Source of the DNA: Methanobacteriaceae archaeon
GTDB taxonomy: Archaea; Methanobacteriota; Methanobacteria; Methanobacteriales; Methanobacteriaceae
Assembly (NCBI GenBank): GCA_027318585.1
Contig: DAHVOW010000003.1
Coordinates: forward strand, 74,619-138,618
DNA length: 64,000 nucleotides
Direction of reading: 5' to 3'
The position numbers were made by a program, and so were the translations under genes. Within the stretch, counting starts at the first letter, position 1; each line of letters begins with the position of its first letter. Below, piece by piece: positions 30,335-38,636 of the stretch. Below the pieces are notes generated by a model. It saw only the letters and a list, made by a program, of their open reading frames with translations, was not told the origin of the DNA and ran no database searches.

Positions 30335-31408
30335 TTAACATTCACATTCAAATACATTAACAGCTGATGCTTTAAACTGCAACCATACCTCTGAGCCAAC
30401 CGTCAGTTCCATATCTAGAAACGATTTTCGGGTCATGTGAACGGTAAAATCCTCACCTACATCAACTTCAATTTCTATGAGCCCCCCATTATCCACGATT
30501 CCTTTCACATTTCCCTTGAATTCGTTAAGAGCGCTGCTTATAACTTTCATTTTGGATAGAGTAATGTCTTCCGGCCGGATACTGGCATAGACTAGACCTT
30601 CCAGATGCGAAATGGAGTAGATGTTTATTTTTCTTAATTTGATTAAAGTAAGATCCGGTTCGAGTTGTGTTGCAGTTCCCTTTTTAACATTTCTAACCCC
30701 CACAAATTCGGCCACAAATTTATGGGCCGGCTTTAAGAAAACCTCCTCGGGAGTTCCCATCTGGAAGATCTTTTTATTAAGAATAGCAATTTGATCAGAA
30801 AGCTTTTGGCCCTGGATTAAGTTGTGGGTGGCCATGATGATGGTGGTATGTTTTTTCTTAGAGAGTTCTGCGATTAATTTTTCTATTTTCTCGGTAGAAA
30901 GGGGATCTAAGTTAGCAGTGGGTTCATCTAGAAGTAGTAAGTCTGGTTCGGTGATTAGAACTCTAGCCAGGGCTATCCTCTGGGTTTCTCCACCAGAAAG
31001 GGTGGAAGCATCCCTTTCTTCATAGCCAGCAAGGCCCAAGGAATCCAGAAGCTTAAATATTTCCGTTTCGTAGGAATCCTCATTTTTTCCACGTACCTTT
31101 AAACCGTAACGTATGTTATCGTAAACCGTCCCCTTAAAAACAATGGGCTTCTGGAATACCATTCCAATTCTTCTTCGGATGTCCATATCTTTGACATTAG
31201 AAGCGGTAATGTCTATTCCATCAAAAAAGATTTTACCAGATGATGGCAGATCTAGGAGGTCAATTATTCTAAGTAAAGTAGTTTTCCCGCACCCTGTAGG
31301 CCCTATTAGTCCTAGAGTGGTACCTTTTTTTAGGTGTAGATCAATATCATCTAAAACTTTCTTTCCTTCATAAATTTTGGTTAAATTCTGAATTTCCAGT
31401 AGATGCAT
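30335..31408 (-). CDS. tupC: Tungstate/molybdate ABC transporter ATP-binding protein
   Basis: ATPase of the tungstate importer. Walker A (GPTGCGKTT), signature (LSGGETQR) and Walker B (LLLLDEPTANLDP) are clear. Beyond residue 240 lies an extra domain of the kind found in MoP/TOBE oxyanion-sensing ATPases, which can shut transport when tungstate is abundant. The start is 2 bp from the tupB stop. Confidence 0.9.
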   Translation of the reverse strand: MHLLEIQNLTKIYEGKKVLDDIDLHLKKGTTLGLIGPTGCGKTTLLRIIDLLDLPSSGKIFFDGIDITASNVKDMDIRRRIGMVFQKPIVFKGTVYDNIRYGLKVRGKNEDSYETEIFKLLDSLGLAGYEERDASTLSGGETQRIALARVLITEPDLLLLDEPTANLDPLSTEKIEKLIAELSKKKHTTIIMATHNLIQGQKLSDQIAILNKKIFQMGTPEEVFLKPAHKFVAEFVGVRNVKKGTATQLEPDLTLIKLRKINIYSISHLEGLVYASIRPEDITLSKMKVISSALNEFKGNVKGIVDNGGLIEIEVDVGEDFTVHMTRKSFLDMELTVGSEVWLQFKASAVNVFECEC

Positions 31409-31410
31409 GG

Positions 31411-32097
31411 TTATCTCTCCTGCACCTGGTTTAATATGAGATTCACAATCAGAGCTATGGATAGAAGGATGATTCCCAGGGCTATGGAAAGCTCGACATT
31501 CCCTTTCTGTGTTTCCAGAGACATGGTAGTGGTTATAACCCGGGTGTACCCCCTGATGTTACCCCCTATCATCAGGGCCACTCCTACCTCAGAGATAGCT
31601 CTTCCAAATCCAAGGATGATGGCACCTAAAAGTGCATATTTGGCTTCCCCCATAATGGTGGTTACAGTCTGTAAATTGCTGGCTCCTAAGGACAGGGCAA
31701 GTTCCTTAATTTCTTCTTTAACTCCTCTTAGGCCTATAATTGAAAATCCAATAACTGTGGGAATTACTAAAATCGTTTGACCCAGTATCATTCCTCCTGG
31801 GGTGAAAAGAAGACTCAAATTCCCCAAGGGTCCCGATTTGGATATTAATAGAAACACCAGTAGACCTACCAGTACAGTGGGGAGGCTATACAGGGTTTGA
31901 ATAACATTCATGACACTTCTTTTTCCCCTGAATTTATTGAAGTGAATCAAGCTAGCTAAGGGGATCGCGATTAAAGCGGCAAAAAAGGTTGAGGATAATG
32001 AAATAAACATAGTACGGAGGGTAATTTCGATAACTTCTGGATCTAAGGACACTATGAGATTTATAGCCTGGAAAAATGCGTTTATAATCTCGCTCAC
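31411..32097 (-). CDS. tupB: Tungstate ABC transporter permease
   Basis: 228-residue membrane subunit with about five or six helices and the permease signature (GRAISEVGVALMIGGNIRGYTR in part), typical of TupB. The start is GTG, with GGTGAT three bases upstream. It is separated from tupA by 66 bp containing a strong hairpin. Confidence 0.9.
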   Translation of the reverse strand: MSEIINAFFQAINLIVSLDPEVIEITLRTMFISLSSTFFAALIAIPLASLIHFNKFRGKRSVMNVIQTLYSLPTVLVGLLVFLLISKSGPLGNLSLLFTPGGMILGQTILVIPTVIGFSIIGLRGVKEEIKELALSLGASNLQTVTTIMGEAKYALLGAIILGFGRAISEVGVALMIGGNIRGYTRVITTTMSLETQKGNVELSIALGIILLSIALIVNLILNQVQER

Positions 32098-32122
32098 TGA
32101 ATCACCAAAAAATAAAGTATAT

Positions 32123-32140
32123 AGGGGGATAGGTCCCCCT
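32123..32140 (-). promoter_or_regulatory. Hairpin between tupA and tupB
   Basis: Perfect 7-bp arms AGGGGGA and TCCCCCT enclose a 4-nt loop. It lies between the binding-protein gene and the permease gene. Such stems commonly protect the 3' end of the upstream message or partially stop transcription, so the binding protein is made in excess of the membrane parts. The tract ATACTTTATTTTTT follows on the minus strand. Confidence 0.6.
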
Positions 32141-32163
32141 CAAATAAAAAACTAACTAACTAC

Positions 32164-33042
32164 TTACGAAGTTGGTTCCGGTTGACCAGCAATAGGAATA
32201 AATAACTGCTGTCCATACTTGTCGACACCATAATCTCCGATGATCTTCTGTCCTTCCGCTGAAGTTACGAAGGCTATCCAGCTTTGAGCATCCTCGCTGT
32301 TCACGTCAGGGAACTTAGCAGGGTTGACTGGTATTAGGGAGTAGATGTTCAGCAGGTCTTTGCCCTGAGTTACAATTGCAGTCAACGTTAAATTTCCTTT
32401 GAAGGCCAGATATGTTCCAGAATCGGATAGAGTGTATGCCGATTTTTCATTGGCAAGTATAAGGGTATCTCCCATTCCTTTTCCAGATTCTATGTACCAG
32501 GGTTGTCCTTGTACCTCAGTGGTGTAATTGAGATCGGTTTTGTTCCAGATCTGGAGTTCTCTGGTGTTGGTACCGGAGTTATCCCCTCGAGACACGAACA
32601 TTACCTCAGTCGGATTGGCTGCACCGGCAGTGCCAATCTTGGAAAATGCAGAAGTAGCGTTACTGCCGTTGATATTGGCTGGATCAGTGGCTGGGCCTAC
32701 TATGTAGAAATAGTTGTAGGCAAATATGGTTCGGTTGGTACCGAATCCATCGGCTATGAATTTTTCTTCCGAAGTTTTGGCGTGCACCATCACCAGGTCC
32801 ACGTCACCTTTTTTACCATACTCCAGGGCCTGCCCAGTGCCGGCGGCTATAAACTGCACATCAACGTTTGGGTATTTTTTTTCGTATTCACTTTCTAATA
32901 CAGTTAATAAACCAGTGTCTTCGAGACTGGTAGTAGTGGCAATTTTAAGGGTCTGTGCTTGGCCATAACCACTCACGTAAACTCCTGCTACCACTACAAT
33001 AGCAACAACTGCAACTGCTAACAATATATATTTTGTATCCAT
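32164..33042 (-). CDS. tupA: Tungstate-binding protein TupA
   Basis: Extracellular binding component of the tungstate importer. After an N-terminal anchor (residues 6-25, YILLAVAVVAIVVVAGVYVSG) the mature part opens LKIATTTSLEDTGLL, whose TTTS motif is a TupA hallmark that binds the oxyanion. The open frame extends to 33159, but AGGAGG correctly precedes ATG 33042 and gives a normal 292-residue protein. Its promoter region carries an imperfect palindrome shared with the polyferredoxin operon. Confidence 0.93.
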   Translation of the reverse strand: MDTKYILLAVAVVAIVVVAGVYVSGYGQAQTLKIATTTSLEDTGLLTVLESEYEKKYPNVDVQFIAAGTGQALEYGKKGDVDLVMVHAKTSEEKFIADGFGTNRTIFAYNYFYIVGPATDPANINGSNATSAFSKIGTAGAANPTEVMFVSRGDNSGTNTRELQIWNKTDLNYTTEVQGQPWYIESGKGMGDTLILANEKSAYTLSDSGTYLAFKGNLTLTAIVTQGKDLLNIYSLIPVNPAKFPDVNSEDAQSWIAFVTSAEGQKIIGDYGVDKYGQQLFIPIAGQPEPTS

Positions 33043-33056
33043 CAAGATCCTCCTAT

Positions 33057-33080
33057 TGATATGTAAGCTTATATCTATCG
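33057..33080. promoter_or_regulatory. Operator-like palindrome upstream of tupABC
   Basis: TGATATG, 10 bases, TCTATCG: 11 of 14 positions match the perfect palindrome CGATATG-N10-CATATCG at 34809-34832, with the same 24-bp length. It lies 15 bp before the tupA start, over the expected promoter or start point. This suggests repression by a common factor. Confidence 0.5.
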
Positions 33081-33128
33081 ACATCAAATACATCATTTTC
33101 GCTTTCATTTTGGGAGTGTAGAACAAAT

Positions 33129-33150
33129 TTATGTTGATGGATGCACATAA
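33129..33150. promoter_or_regulatory. Inverted repeat upstream of mop
   Basis: TTATGT, 10 bases, ACATAA, a perfect 6-bp inverted repeat between the divergent tupA and molbindin genes, next to a TATA-like AATATATAC. It resembles the two CGATATG-type palindromes in spacer length but differs in arm sequence, so a separate or related site is possible. Confidence 0.35.
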
Positions 33151-33177
33151 TATATACAATCACGGGAGATGATAAAA

Positions 33178-33384
33178 ATGAAACTTAGTGCTAGAAACGT
33201 TTTAAAAGGAAAAGTAGAAGCTGTGGATAAAGGTCCTATCACAGCCTCAGTAAAGATTAAAATCGAAGCCGGTGAAGTAACTGCTACCATAACCAAAGAA
33301 TCCGTAGAAGACCTTGAAATTAAAGTCGGTGACGAGGTAGTGGCGGTTATCAAATCTACAGAAGTCATGGTGGGCAAAGATTAA
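33178..33384 (+). CDS. mop: Molbindin (single TOBE/Mop domain)
   Basis: Small cytoplasmic oxyanion-binding protein of 68 residues. The whole chain is a Mop domain (SARNVLKGKVEAVDKGPITASVKI in part, then LEIKVGDEVVAVIKSTEVMV), which assembles into rings that bind molybdate or tungstate. GGGAGATGAT is best placed for the ATG at 33178; an upstream ATG at 33169 is less likely. It is divergent from tupABC, so uptake and buffering of tungstate are neighbours. Confidence 0.9.
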   Translation: MKLSARNVLKGKVEAVDKGPITASVKIKIEAGEVTATITKESVEDLEIKVGDEVVAVIKSTEVMVGKD

Positions 33385-33496
33385 ACCCATCTATTCTTTT
33401 TTTCAATGGTATTAGTTGTTGTCTTTAAATTAGCATTCTCATAGAGGTTGGGACCAAAACACTGGTAAAAATCCATAACCCACACACAGGCTTGTT

Positions 33497-33520
33497 AAAA
33501 AAAGAAAAAAAGAAAAAAAG
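33497..33520 (-). terminator. T-rich tract after the polyferredoxin gene
   Basis: The minus strand reads T7, C, T7, C, T6 here (seen on the plus strand as AAAAAAA-G repeats), starting 32 bp after the polyferredoxin stop. Such oligo-T runs terminate archaeal transcription. Confidence 0.5.
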
Positions 33521-33551
33521 GATTTTTGGAACACATTGATAAATAAATCAA

Positions 33552-34580
33552 TTATTTTGATTGAGAGGCTTGATGGAGAAGGCCTCCCAATCGATCATTC
33601 CAGGACTTTGATTTAATATTTTTCAGTTTCATGCTGCTTCTTTTAATCACGATACCCTTTTGGGGGCAGGCCTTGGCACAGGCCCCGCACAGTGTACAGA
33701 ACACTGGATTAACCACAGATCTATTATCAACCATACTAATAGCATTGCAGGGGCATACATCGGCGCAGGCATGGCATGAATCTCCTTTACACTCGAAATC
33801 ATCCACGTAAAATATTTCGCCTTCGAAGGGTTTTATAACTTGGGCCGCATCTACTGGACAGATTTCCTGGCACCAACCACAGTTAATGCACTTTTTATCA
33901 TCTAAAATTATGTTTCCTTCGATTTCTGGTATTATTATATCTTCTTGAGACATGCAAGTAGTGCAAACAATCTTAATGGCACTTTCTGGGCAAACTCTCT
34001 TACAAATACTGCAATAAATGCATTTAGATTCATCAATTTTAATATTACTGGCGACTTGGGGATTATTGGAGTTTATTTGATTGAATTCTATTTCTATGGC
34101 GTTTGCGGGACACATTTCTTCACATATTCCGCAGTAGATGCATTTATCCTTATCTATGTCAGTTTCTCCCCTAACTAGTTCATCAATAGTTGGTAGTACG
34201 CGTTTAAGGTAGATGGCATCTTGGGGACATGCTGTTTCACATCTACCGCAGTAAATGCAGGTTTCAGAGTCAATATTAGCGTTGTGGGTCCATTGGGGAT
34301 AATTTCCCAGTTCCTTGGAATTTTTCCCATTTAGATTGAATTCCAGGGCATCAAAGGGGCATGATGCAGCACATAATCCACATAAACAGCATTCTTTCTG
34401 GTTAATATTGATTAAATCTGCTTCTAAGAGTCCTCGGGCCACTGGCATCACTGGGCCTAGTCTTATAGCTTCGGTGGGGCACATATCCACGCATATGCCG
34501 CAACCGACGCAATGGTCGTTTTTATGGGTTAAGGAACGGCTTTCTTTCCCATGTCTACAAACTGTGCTCATGGTACTCAT
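33552..34580 (-). CDS. Polyferredoxin, paralogue of FwdF
   Basis: Electron-transfer protein of about 342 residues with eight Cys motifs in the same order and spacing as FwdF (CVGCGIC, CCLCGLC, CIYCGRC, CIYCGIC, CIYCSIC, CINCGWC, then CKGDSCHAC, CTLCGAC). The seventh is odd, with CX4C in place of CX2C. The stop of the ferredoxin gene upstream overlaps ATG 34580 (ATGA), which sets the start; the open frame continues to 34619. It may serve a second formylmethanofuran dehydrogenase or an alternative electron route; which one is unknown. The tup operon beside it points to tungsten-related use. Confidence 0.85.
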   Translation of the reverse strand: MSTMSTVCRHGKESRSLTHKNDHCVGCGICVDMCPTEAIRLGPVMPVARGLLEADLININQKECCLCGLCAASCPFDALEFNLNGKNSKELGNYPQWTHNANIDSETCIYCGRCETACPQDAIYLKRVLPTIDELVRGETDIDKDKCIYCGICEEMCPANAIEIEFNQINSNNPQVASNIKIDESKCIYCSICKRVCPESAIKIVCTTCMSQEDIIIPEIEGNIILDDKKCINCGWCQEICPVDAAQVIKPFEGEIFYVDDFECKGDSCHACADVCPCNAISMVDNRSVVNPVFCTLCGACAKACPQKGIVIKRSSMKLKNIKSKSWNDRLGGLLHQASQSK

Positions 34581-34768
34581 TCCTTGCTTATGGCCTGATT
34601 TGGACAGTTTTGAATGCACAGATCACAATCATCACAGTTATCAGGGACAAGGACGATTTCACCTTCTTTTTCTATCAATGCGCCTTGTTCGCAGATTTTA
34701 ATACACAGGCCTTCTCCAGGACATTCTGCGATTTTACCGCATTTTTCCAGGTCTATAACTACTGGCAT
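34577..34768 (-). CDS. Small ferredoxin-like protein
   Basis: 63-residue protein with one regular [4Fe-4S] motif, CDDCDLCIQNCP, and an irregular N-terminal one with Cys spaced CX5CX5CX3C. It is translationally coupled (ATGA) to the polyferredoxin. A perfect palindrome covers its TATA box. Likely an electron entry or exit protein for the polyferredoxin. Confidence 0.8.
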   Translation of the reverse strand: MPVVIDLEKCGKIAECPGEGLCIKICEQGALIEKEGEIVLVPDNCDDCDLCIQNCPNQAISKE

Positions 34769-34808
34769 AGGTCATCACCATCATTTTATCTTGTTGATCA
34801 TGGATAGT

Positions 34809-34832
34809 CGATATGTGCATATAAACATATCG
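34809..34832. promoter_or_regulatory. Perfect palindrome over the TATA box of the ferredoxin-polyferredoxin operon
   Basis: CGATATG, 10 bases, CATATCG: 7-bp arms match exactly. The spacer contains the TATA element (TTTATATG on the minus strand), so a bound protein would block initiation. The start codon is 40 bp downstream. The same architecture, slightly degenerate, occurs before tupA at 33057-33080. Confidence 0.6.
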
Positions 34833-34951
34833 ATTTGATGCTGATGATCTATTATTTTTTTATAGATAGAATTGGATAATATGGATAGAAAAAAATCTAA
34901 CAAACTTTATGATATTGACTAAAAAATAGAAATAAAATAATAAGTGACTAA

Positions 34952-35236
34952 TCAGTCATCATCCTTTGCTTCCATGATGCAACATGCACCGTCAGGACAT
35001 TCGTGTTCCACTTCTACCAGGAAGTCCTTCATCTTGGCCACGTCTATGGTGGTCAGACCCTTGATCATGTCACTATCAATTTTTATCTGAATCACACCCT
35101 CATTATTGGTAACCACTTTTCCTGGGATATAACATCGTCCCAGGGATAGTCTTACGGTGTCGCCTGTTTTCACTTCGTTTTCAATATATTCACATATCTC
35201 GTCACATGTAGCGCACACGTTTTTAACTTCAGCCAT
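34952..35236 (-). CDS. Small Cys-containing conserved protein (possibly DUF2097)
   Basis: 94-residue acidic protein with an N-terminal CATC(DE) pair (residues 8-15) and a C-terminal CPDGACC cluster. The middle reads like a small beta barrel (TGDTVRLSLGRCYIPGKVV). I think it belongs to DUF2097, a family of methanogens, but this rests on recall. The cysteines suggest metal or cluster binding. It lies between the ferredoxin operon and nrpR, with its own AT-rich upstream region. Confidence 0.55.
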   Translation of the reverse strand: MAEVKNVCATCDEICEYIENEVKTGDTVRLSLGRCYIPGKVVTNNEGVIQIKIDSDMIKGLTTIDVAKMKDFLVEVEHECPDGACCIMEAKDDD

Positions 35237-35397
35237 ATTATCACCTTCTCATATTTAATTAGAGTTTAAATTTAGTTTCTTAGAAAAAATTAAATTTCGA
35301 ATATTGTATTCAAAGAAATATGTAATTCCAATATATATTAATATCGTTGATGGTGGTTATCTAATTTGAATATTTGATTTTAATTTAAGGTTTTTGA

Positions 35398-37089
35398 TTA
35401 AAACTCTTCCATATCCTCCACATTCATCATGGTCTCCACTGCTTTAGCTTCCACAGCTATTCCGGATTCCTTAACAGCTGCTATGGGGTTTAATCCACCG
35501 GGGGCCACGATACCTACGTGGTAACGCTCTACCTTGGCATTGTATATTAGTTCACTAGGTTTTCCAACGTTGAGTATGGAAAATCCTGCTTCCTCTACAC
35601 CTTCTAAGACGTCCAGGGCGTCTGGTCGGGCCACATAGGGGATTTCTTTGAGACTGGCCAGAATTCTCCCACCTTTTTTTAGTGAACTGAGAACGGAAGT
35701 CATGCCCTTGGAAAGATAAATCTCATGGGGATCTAGGGAAGAACCACTGTAGGCAGTAAATTCAATAAATCGTGGAACTTTACCTTCTGTTTCTAGTATA
35801 CCACCATACTGGGGCGAAGAGGAAATACCGTGTTTGGTGAGGATGCCGTCGATGGTGAGGCTGCAAACGGTGGCGATGCCCTTCTTATCCCCTGGACCGT
35901 CCACTATTTGGAAGTATTTACTGGTGCAGTACTCGGGTCGGGATGCCATTACAAGATCGAATATATCCAGGGCAGCATCCAGGTTTTCCTTCTCCACGAA
36001 GGATATGTTGGCAATCACATGGCCCTTGTGAGTTTCCAGGTCGAAATCCACTTTTTGAATCAGATTCCAGGCTTTGGAAAGTAAAAACTTGACTTTTTGT
36101 GGTTTGATGGGGGAGGGTGGTTTAAGTATGGATTTGACAGGTCCCAGGGGTTCCATCTGGGTGAATTCAATGTTGTTTTCTGCAGTTTTTATATTAACAT
36201 CGAAACCAGCTTCTTTAGCAGCACAAAGTGGGGCAATTCCACCAATCACTGCGATACCAACCATATCTTTATCTACCGGGATTCCCAGAACGTTTTCTCC
36301 TTCTTCTCCCATTTTTAAAAGACCAGATATGTTGATTTTTTCTAATTTTTTGAACAGTTCCTGGGCATTTTCCCTAGCTGCACCAGGAATGAGCCTAAAA
36401 TTGGCGGGAATACTTCCCTGCCCCTCCGACATAACGCCTAAAATCGAGGTCATTTCCCGGTCAGTGAAGGCTTCCAGGGGCGTCATGGATGTTTTTTTGT
36501 AGGCAATTAATTCTGTGAACCTCTGCGGAGTGTAATCTTCAACTTTAACCAGGCCTCCGTATCGGGGTACCACGGGTATTCCAGCTTTCAGTAACATTCC
36601 ATCGATGGTGGTCCCGCATACTGTTTCTAATTTAACCTGGTTAGATGAGGGTTCAGGTTGGTTTAATTTCACCAAAGGACTTACTGCTATTCCTTTTTCG
36701 AATGCAGATTTTATTGTGTCCATAATTTCTTCCTGGTAGTTGAAGGTGGAGCTGTTCACCACCACGTTACCCTGGCCCGTGATGGGATTGAGGGTGGTCT
36801 GATACATCATGTCCTCGAATTTGGAAAAAATAAAATCCACCTGATCGTAGATAAGGCCTTTTTCTAGTTCTTTGAGGCCTTCTGGAGTGATTTGGCGTCC
36901 AGCATAACCTATGCGCTCGGTGAATCCTTTTTCGTCTAATATACGCATATGATATCTGACGGCTCTCTCCCCCAGGTCGTATCCTTTATTCTTCAAGCCT
37001 TCAGCTATGGTTTTGGCACCCAGAACATCTTCCCGGTCCGCCAGGATCCTTAAAATCTCCATCATCTTGCGGTCTGTTTCCTGTGGCAT
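35398..37089 (-). CDS. nrpR: Global nitrogen repressor NrpR
   Basis: Repressor of nitrogen-assimilation genes that is released from DNA by 2-oxoglutarate. The 563-residue form has an N-terminal winged helix (LGERAVRYHMRILDEKG, about residues 36-52) and two tandem NrpR (DUF128) sensor domains, about 80-320 and 325-555, recognised by twin segments such as TIDGMLLKAGIPVVPRYGGLV and TIDGILTKHGISSSPQYGGIL (each read in part). The double-domain architecture in a single chain is one of the two forms known in methanogens. GGTGAGGT precedes the start. Next gene is glnA, which has a matching operator. Confidence 0.95.
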   Translation of the reverse strand: MPQETDRKMMEILRILADREDVLGAKTIAEGLKNKGYDLGERAVRYHMRILDEKGFTERIGYAGRQITPEGLKELEKGLIYDQVDFIFSKFEDMMYQTTLNPITGQGNVVVNSSTFNYQEEIMDTIKSAFEKGIAVSPLVKLNQPEPSSNQVKLETVCGTTIDGMLLKAGIPVVPRYGGLVKVEDYTPQRFTELIAYKKTSMTPLEAFTDREMTSILGVMSEGQGSIPANFRLIPGAARENAQELFKKLEKINISGLLKMGEEGENVLGIPVDKDMVGIAVIGGIAPLCAAKEAGFDVNIKTAENNIEFTQMEPLGPVKSILKPPSPIKPQKVKFLLSKAWNLIQKVDFDLETHKGHVIANISFVEKENLDAALDIFDLVMASRPEYCTSKYFQIVDGPGDKKGIATVCSLTIDGILTKHGISSSPQYGGILETEGKVPRFIEFTAYSGSSLDPHEIYLSKGMTSVLSSLKKGGRILASLKEIPYVARPDALDVLEGVEEAGFSILNVGKPSELIYNAKVERYHVGIVAPGGLNPIAAVKESGIAVEAKAVETMMNVEDMEEF

Positions 37090-37192
37090 TACCTCACCAT
37101 CATATTTATGTTTTAAGTTGTAGGAGGAGACTTTAAATACTTTTTTAAAAAAGAAGCAATGGGATTAAAAGTAAAAAAAAGAAATTAGGGGG

Positions 37193-38521
37193 TTAGATTT
37201 GCAGGTACTTGTCCTGCTCGTACCGGAATACTTGGATCCGGTAGTCGTCCCATTCTTTTCTTTTTAAATCGTAGAACCGGGGATATACATGATCACCCAG
37301 GGCGTTTTTTATTACCTCATCCTTTTCCAGGGCGTGATAGGCTTCCCAGAGACTGGATGGTAAGGTTCCAATTCCCATTTTTTCCAGACCAGCCTCGTCT
37401 AGTCCGAACACGTCAATTTCCACGGGTTCTCCAGGATCAACTTTATTTTTAATTCCATCCATTCCAGCTTCTAGCATTGCTGCGAAGGCTAGATAAGGGT
37501 TACAGGATGGATCTGGGCAACGGAACTCTATACGGGTACCTTTACCCCGTGAAGCAGGGATCCTAACCAGGGTGGAACGATTTTGAAGTCCGTATGAGAT
37601 ATAAACTGGGGCTTCATATCCAGGTACCAGTCGTTTGTAGGAGTTGATGATGGGAGCCACCACACAAGCCAGTGCAGGAGAGTGCTTTAACAGACCTCCT
37701 GTAAAGTACATGGCCTCCTGGGAGAGCTGGTTTTCTCCGTCCGGATCGTAGAAGAGGTTTTCGCCATGTTGAAAGAGACTCTGGTGACAGTGCATACCGC
37801 TACCATTTTCTCCGAAGAAGGGTTTAGGCATGAAGGTCACCAGATAGCCCATTTTATCTACAATGGCCTTTATGGCTTGTTTGAAAGTTATTACTGCATC
37901 AGCAGTCTTTAAAGCATTGTCAAACTTGAAGCTAATTTCGTGTTGACCTGGAGCCACTTCATGATGGCTGGTTTCCACGTCAAACTTCAATTCTTCCAGT
38001 CCCAGGACCAATTCACGACGCACGTCAGTTCCCTGATCCACTGGTTCCACATCGAAGTACACACCACTGTCGTGGGGGCGTATTTTCCCGGTTTCATCCT
38101 TTTCAACAATGAAAAATTCAGGTTCAGGCCCCACATTGTATTCATATCCATTTTTTTGGGCTTTTTCCAGGGTTCTTTTCAGTATGTACCGAGGATCCCC
38201 TTCGAAGGGTGTCCCATCCGGCCAGTAGATGTCACAGATGAATCTGCACACCCCTTTCTCTTCTGGTCTCCAGGGGAGGGGAGAGAAGGTGTCTGGGTCG
38301 GGCTTTATGATTAGATCACTTTCATTGATGTTCACAAAACCAGCCACTGAAGAACCGTCGAAGAGGAGTCCGTCTTTTAATACATCTTCAAAATCGTCTG
38401 GTTTTGCCAGGGGAACTGCCATGTTTTTGGGAGTTCCGTGTATATCTACAAACTGTAGCCGTACAAATTTAGTACCGCATCTTTCAATTTCTTGGATTAC
38501 TTTTCCAATCTTATCTTCCAT
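37193..38521 (-). CDS. glnA: Glutamine synthetase type I
   Basis: Makes glutamine from glutamate, ammonia and ATP. The 442 residues show the signature segments (FDGSSVAGF, GSGMHCHQS, RIPASRGKGTRIEFRCPDPSCNPYLA in part). No adenylylation loop (NLYDLP) is seen, as expected for archaeal GSI-alpha; control would come from NrpR and PII-type proteins. A TGGAGG ribosome site precedes the ATG. An NrpR operator lies between its TATA box and start codon. Confidence 0.97.
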   Translation of the reverse strand: MEDKIGKVIQEIERCGTKFVRLQFVDIHGTPKNMAVPLAKPDDFEDVLKDGLLFDGSSVAGFVNINESDLIIKPDPDTFSPLPWRPEEKGVCRFICDIYWPDGTPFEGDPRYILKRTLEKAQKNGYEYNVGPEPEFFIVEKDETGKIRPHDSGVYFDVEPVDQGTDVRRELVLGLEELKFDVETSHHEVAPGQHEISFKFDNALKTADAVITFKQAIKAIVDKMGYLVTFMPKPFFGENGSGMHCHQSLFQHGENLFYDPDGENQLSQEAMYFTGGLLKHSPALACVVAPIINSYKRLVPGYEAPVYISYGLQNRSTLVRIPASRGKGTRIEFRCPDPSCNPYLAFAAMLEAGMDGIKNKVDPGEPVEIDVFGLDEAGLEKMGIGTLPSSLWEAYHALEKDEVIKNALGDHVYPRFYDLKRKEWDDYRIQVFRYEQDKYLQI

Positions 38522-38549
38522 ATGAGTAAACCTCCAGGAGCATTACACC

Positions 38550-38563
38550 GGAAAGATGTTTCC
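38550..38563. promoter_or_regulatory. NrpR operator of glnA
   Basis: GGAA, 6 bases, TTCC: an exact copy of the operator consensus known for NrpR in Methanococcus maripaludis. It is 29 bp before the glnA start and just downstream of the TATA element, where binding would block RNA polymerase. nrpR itself is the next gene, which makes the assignment strong. Confidence 0.8.
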
Positions 38564-38572
38564 TTTTTCTGG

Positions 38573-38580
38573 TATATAAA
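38573..38580 (-). promoter_or_regulatory. TATA box of glnA
   Basis: The minus strand reads TTTATATA. It would place the transcription start near 38550, on the edge of the NrpR operator. Confidence 0.6.
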
Positions 38581-38636
38581 TACTGTGGTGGATATCCTTA
38601 AGCCATAAAAATGATAAAAAATAAACTAAAAAAAAT

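Noticed and set aside
33490..33525. A short tandem repeat (AAAAAAAG units).
   Set aside because: It is better explained as an oligo-T terminator for the polyferredoxin gene on the minus strand.
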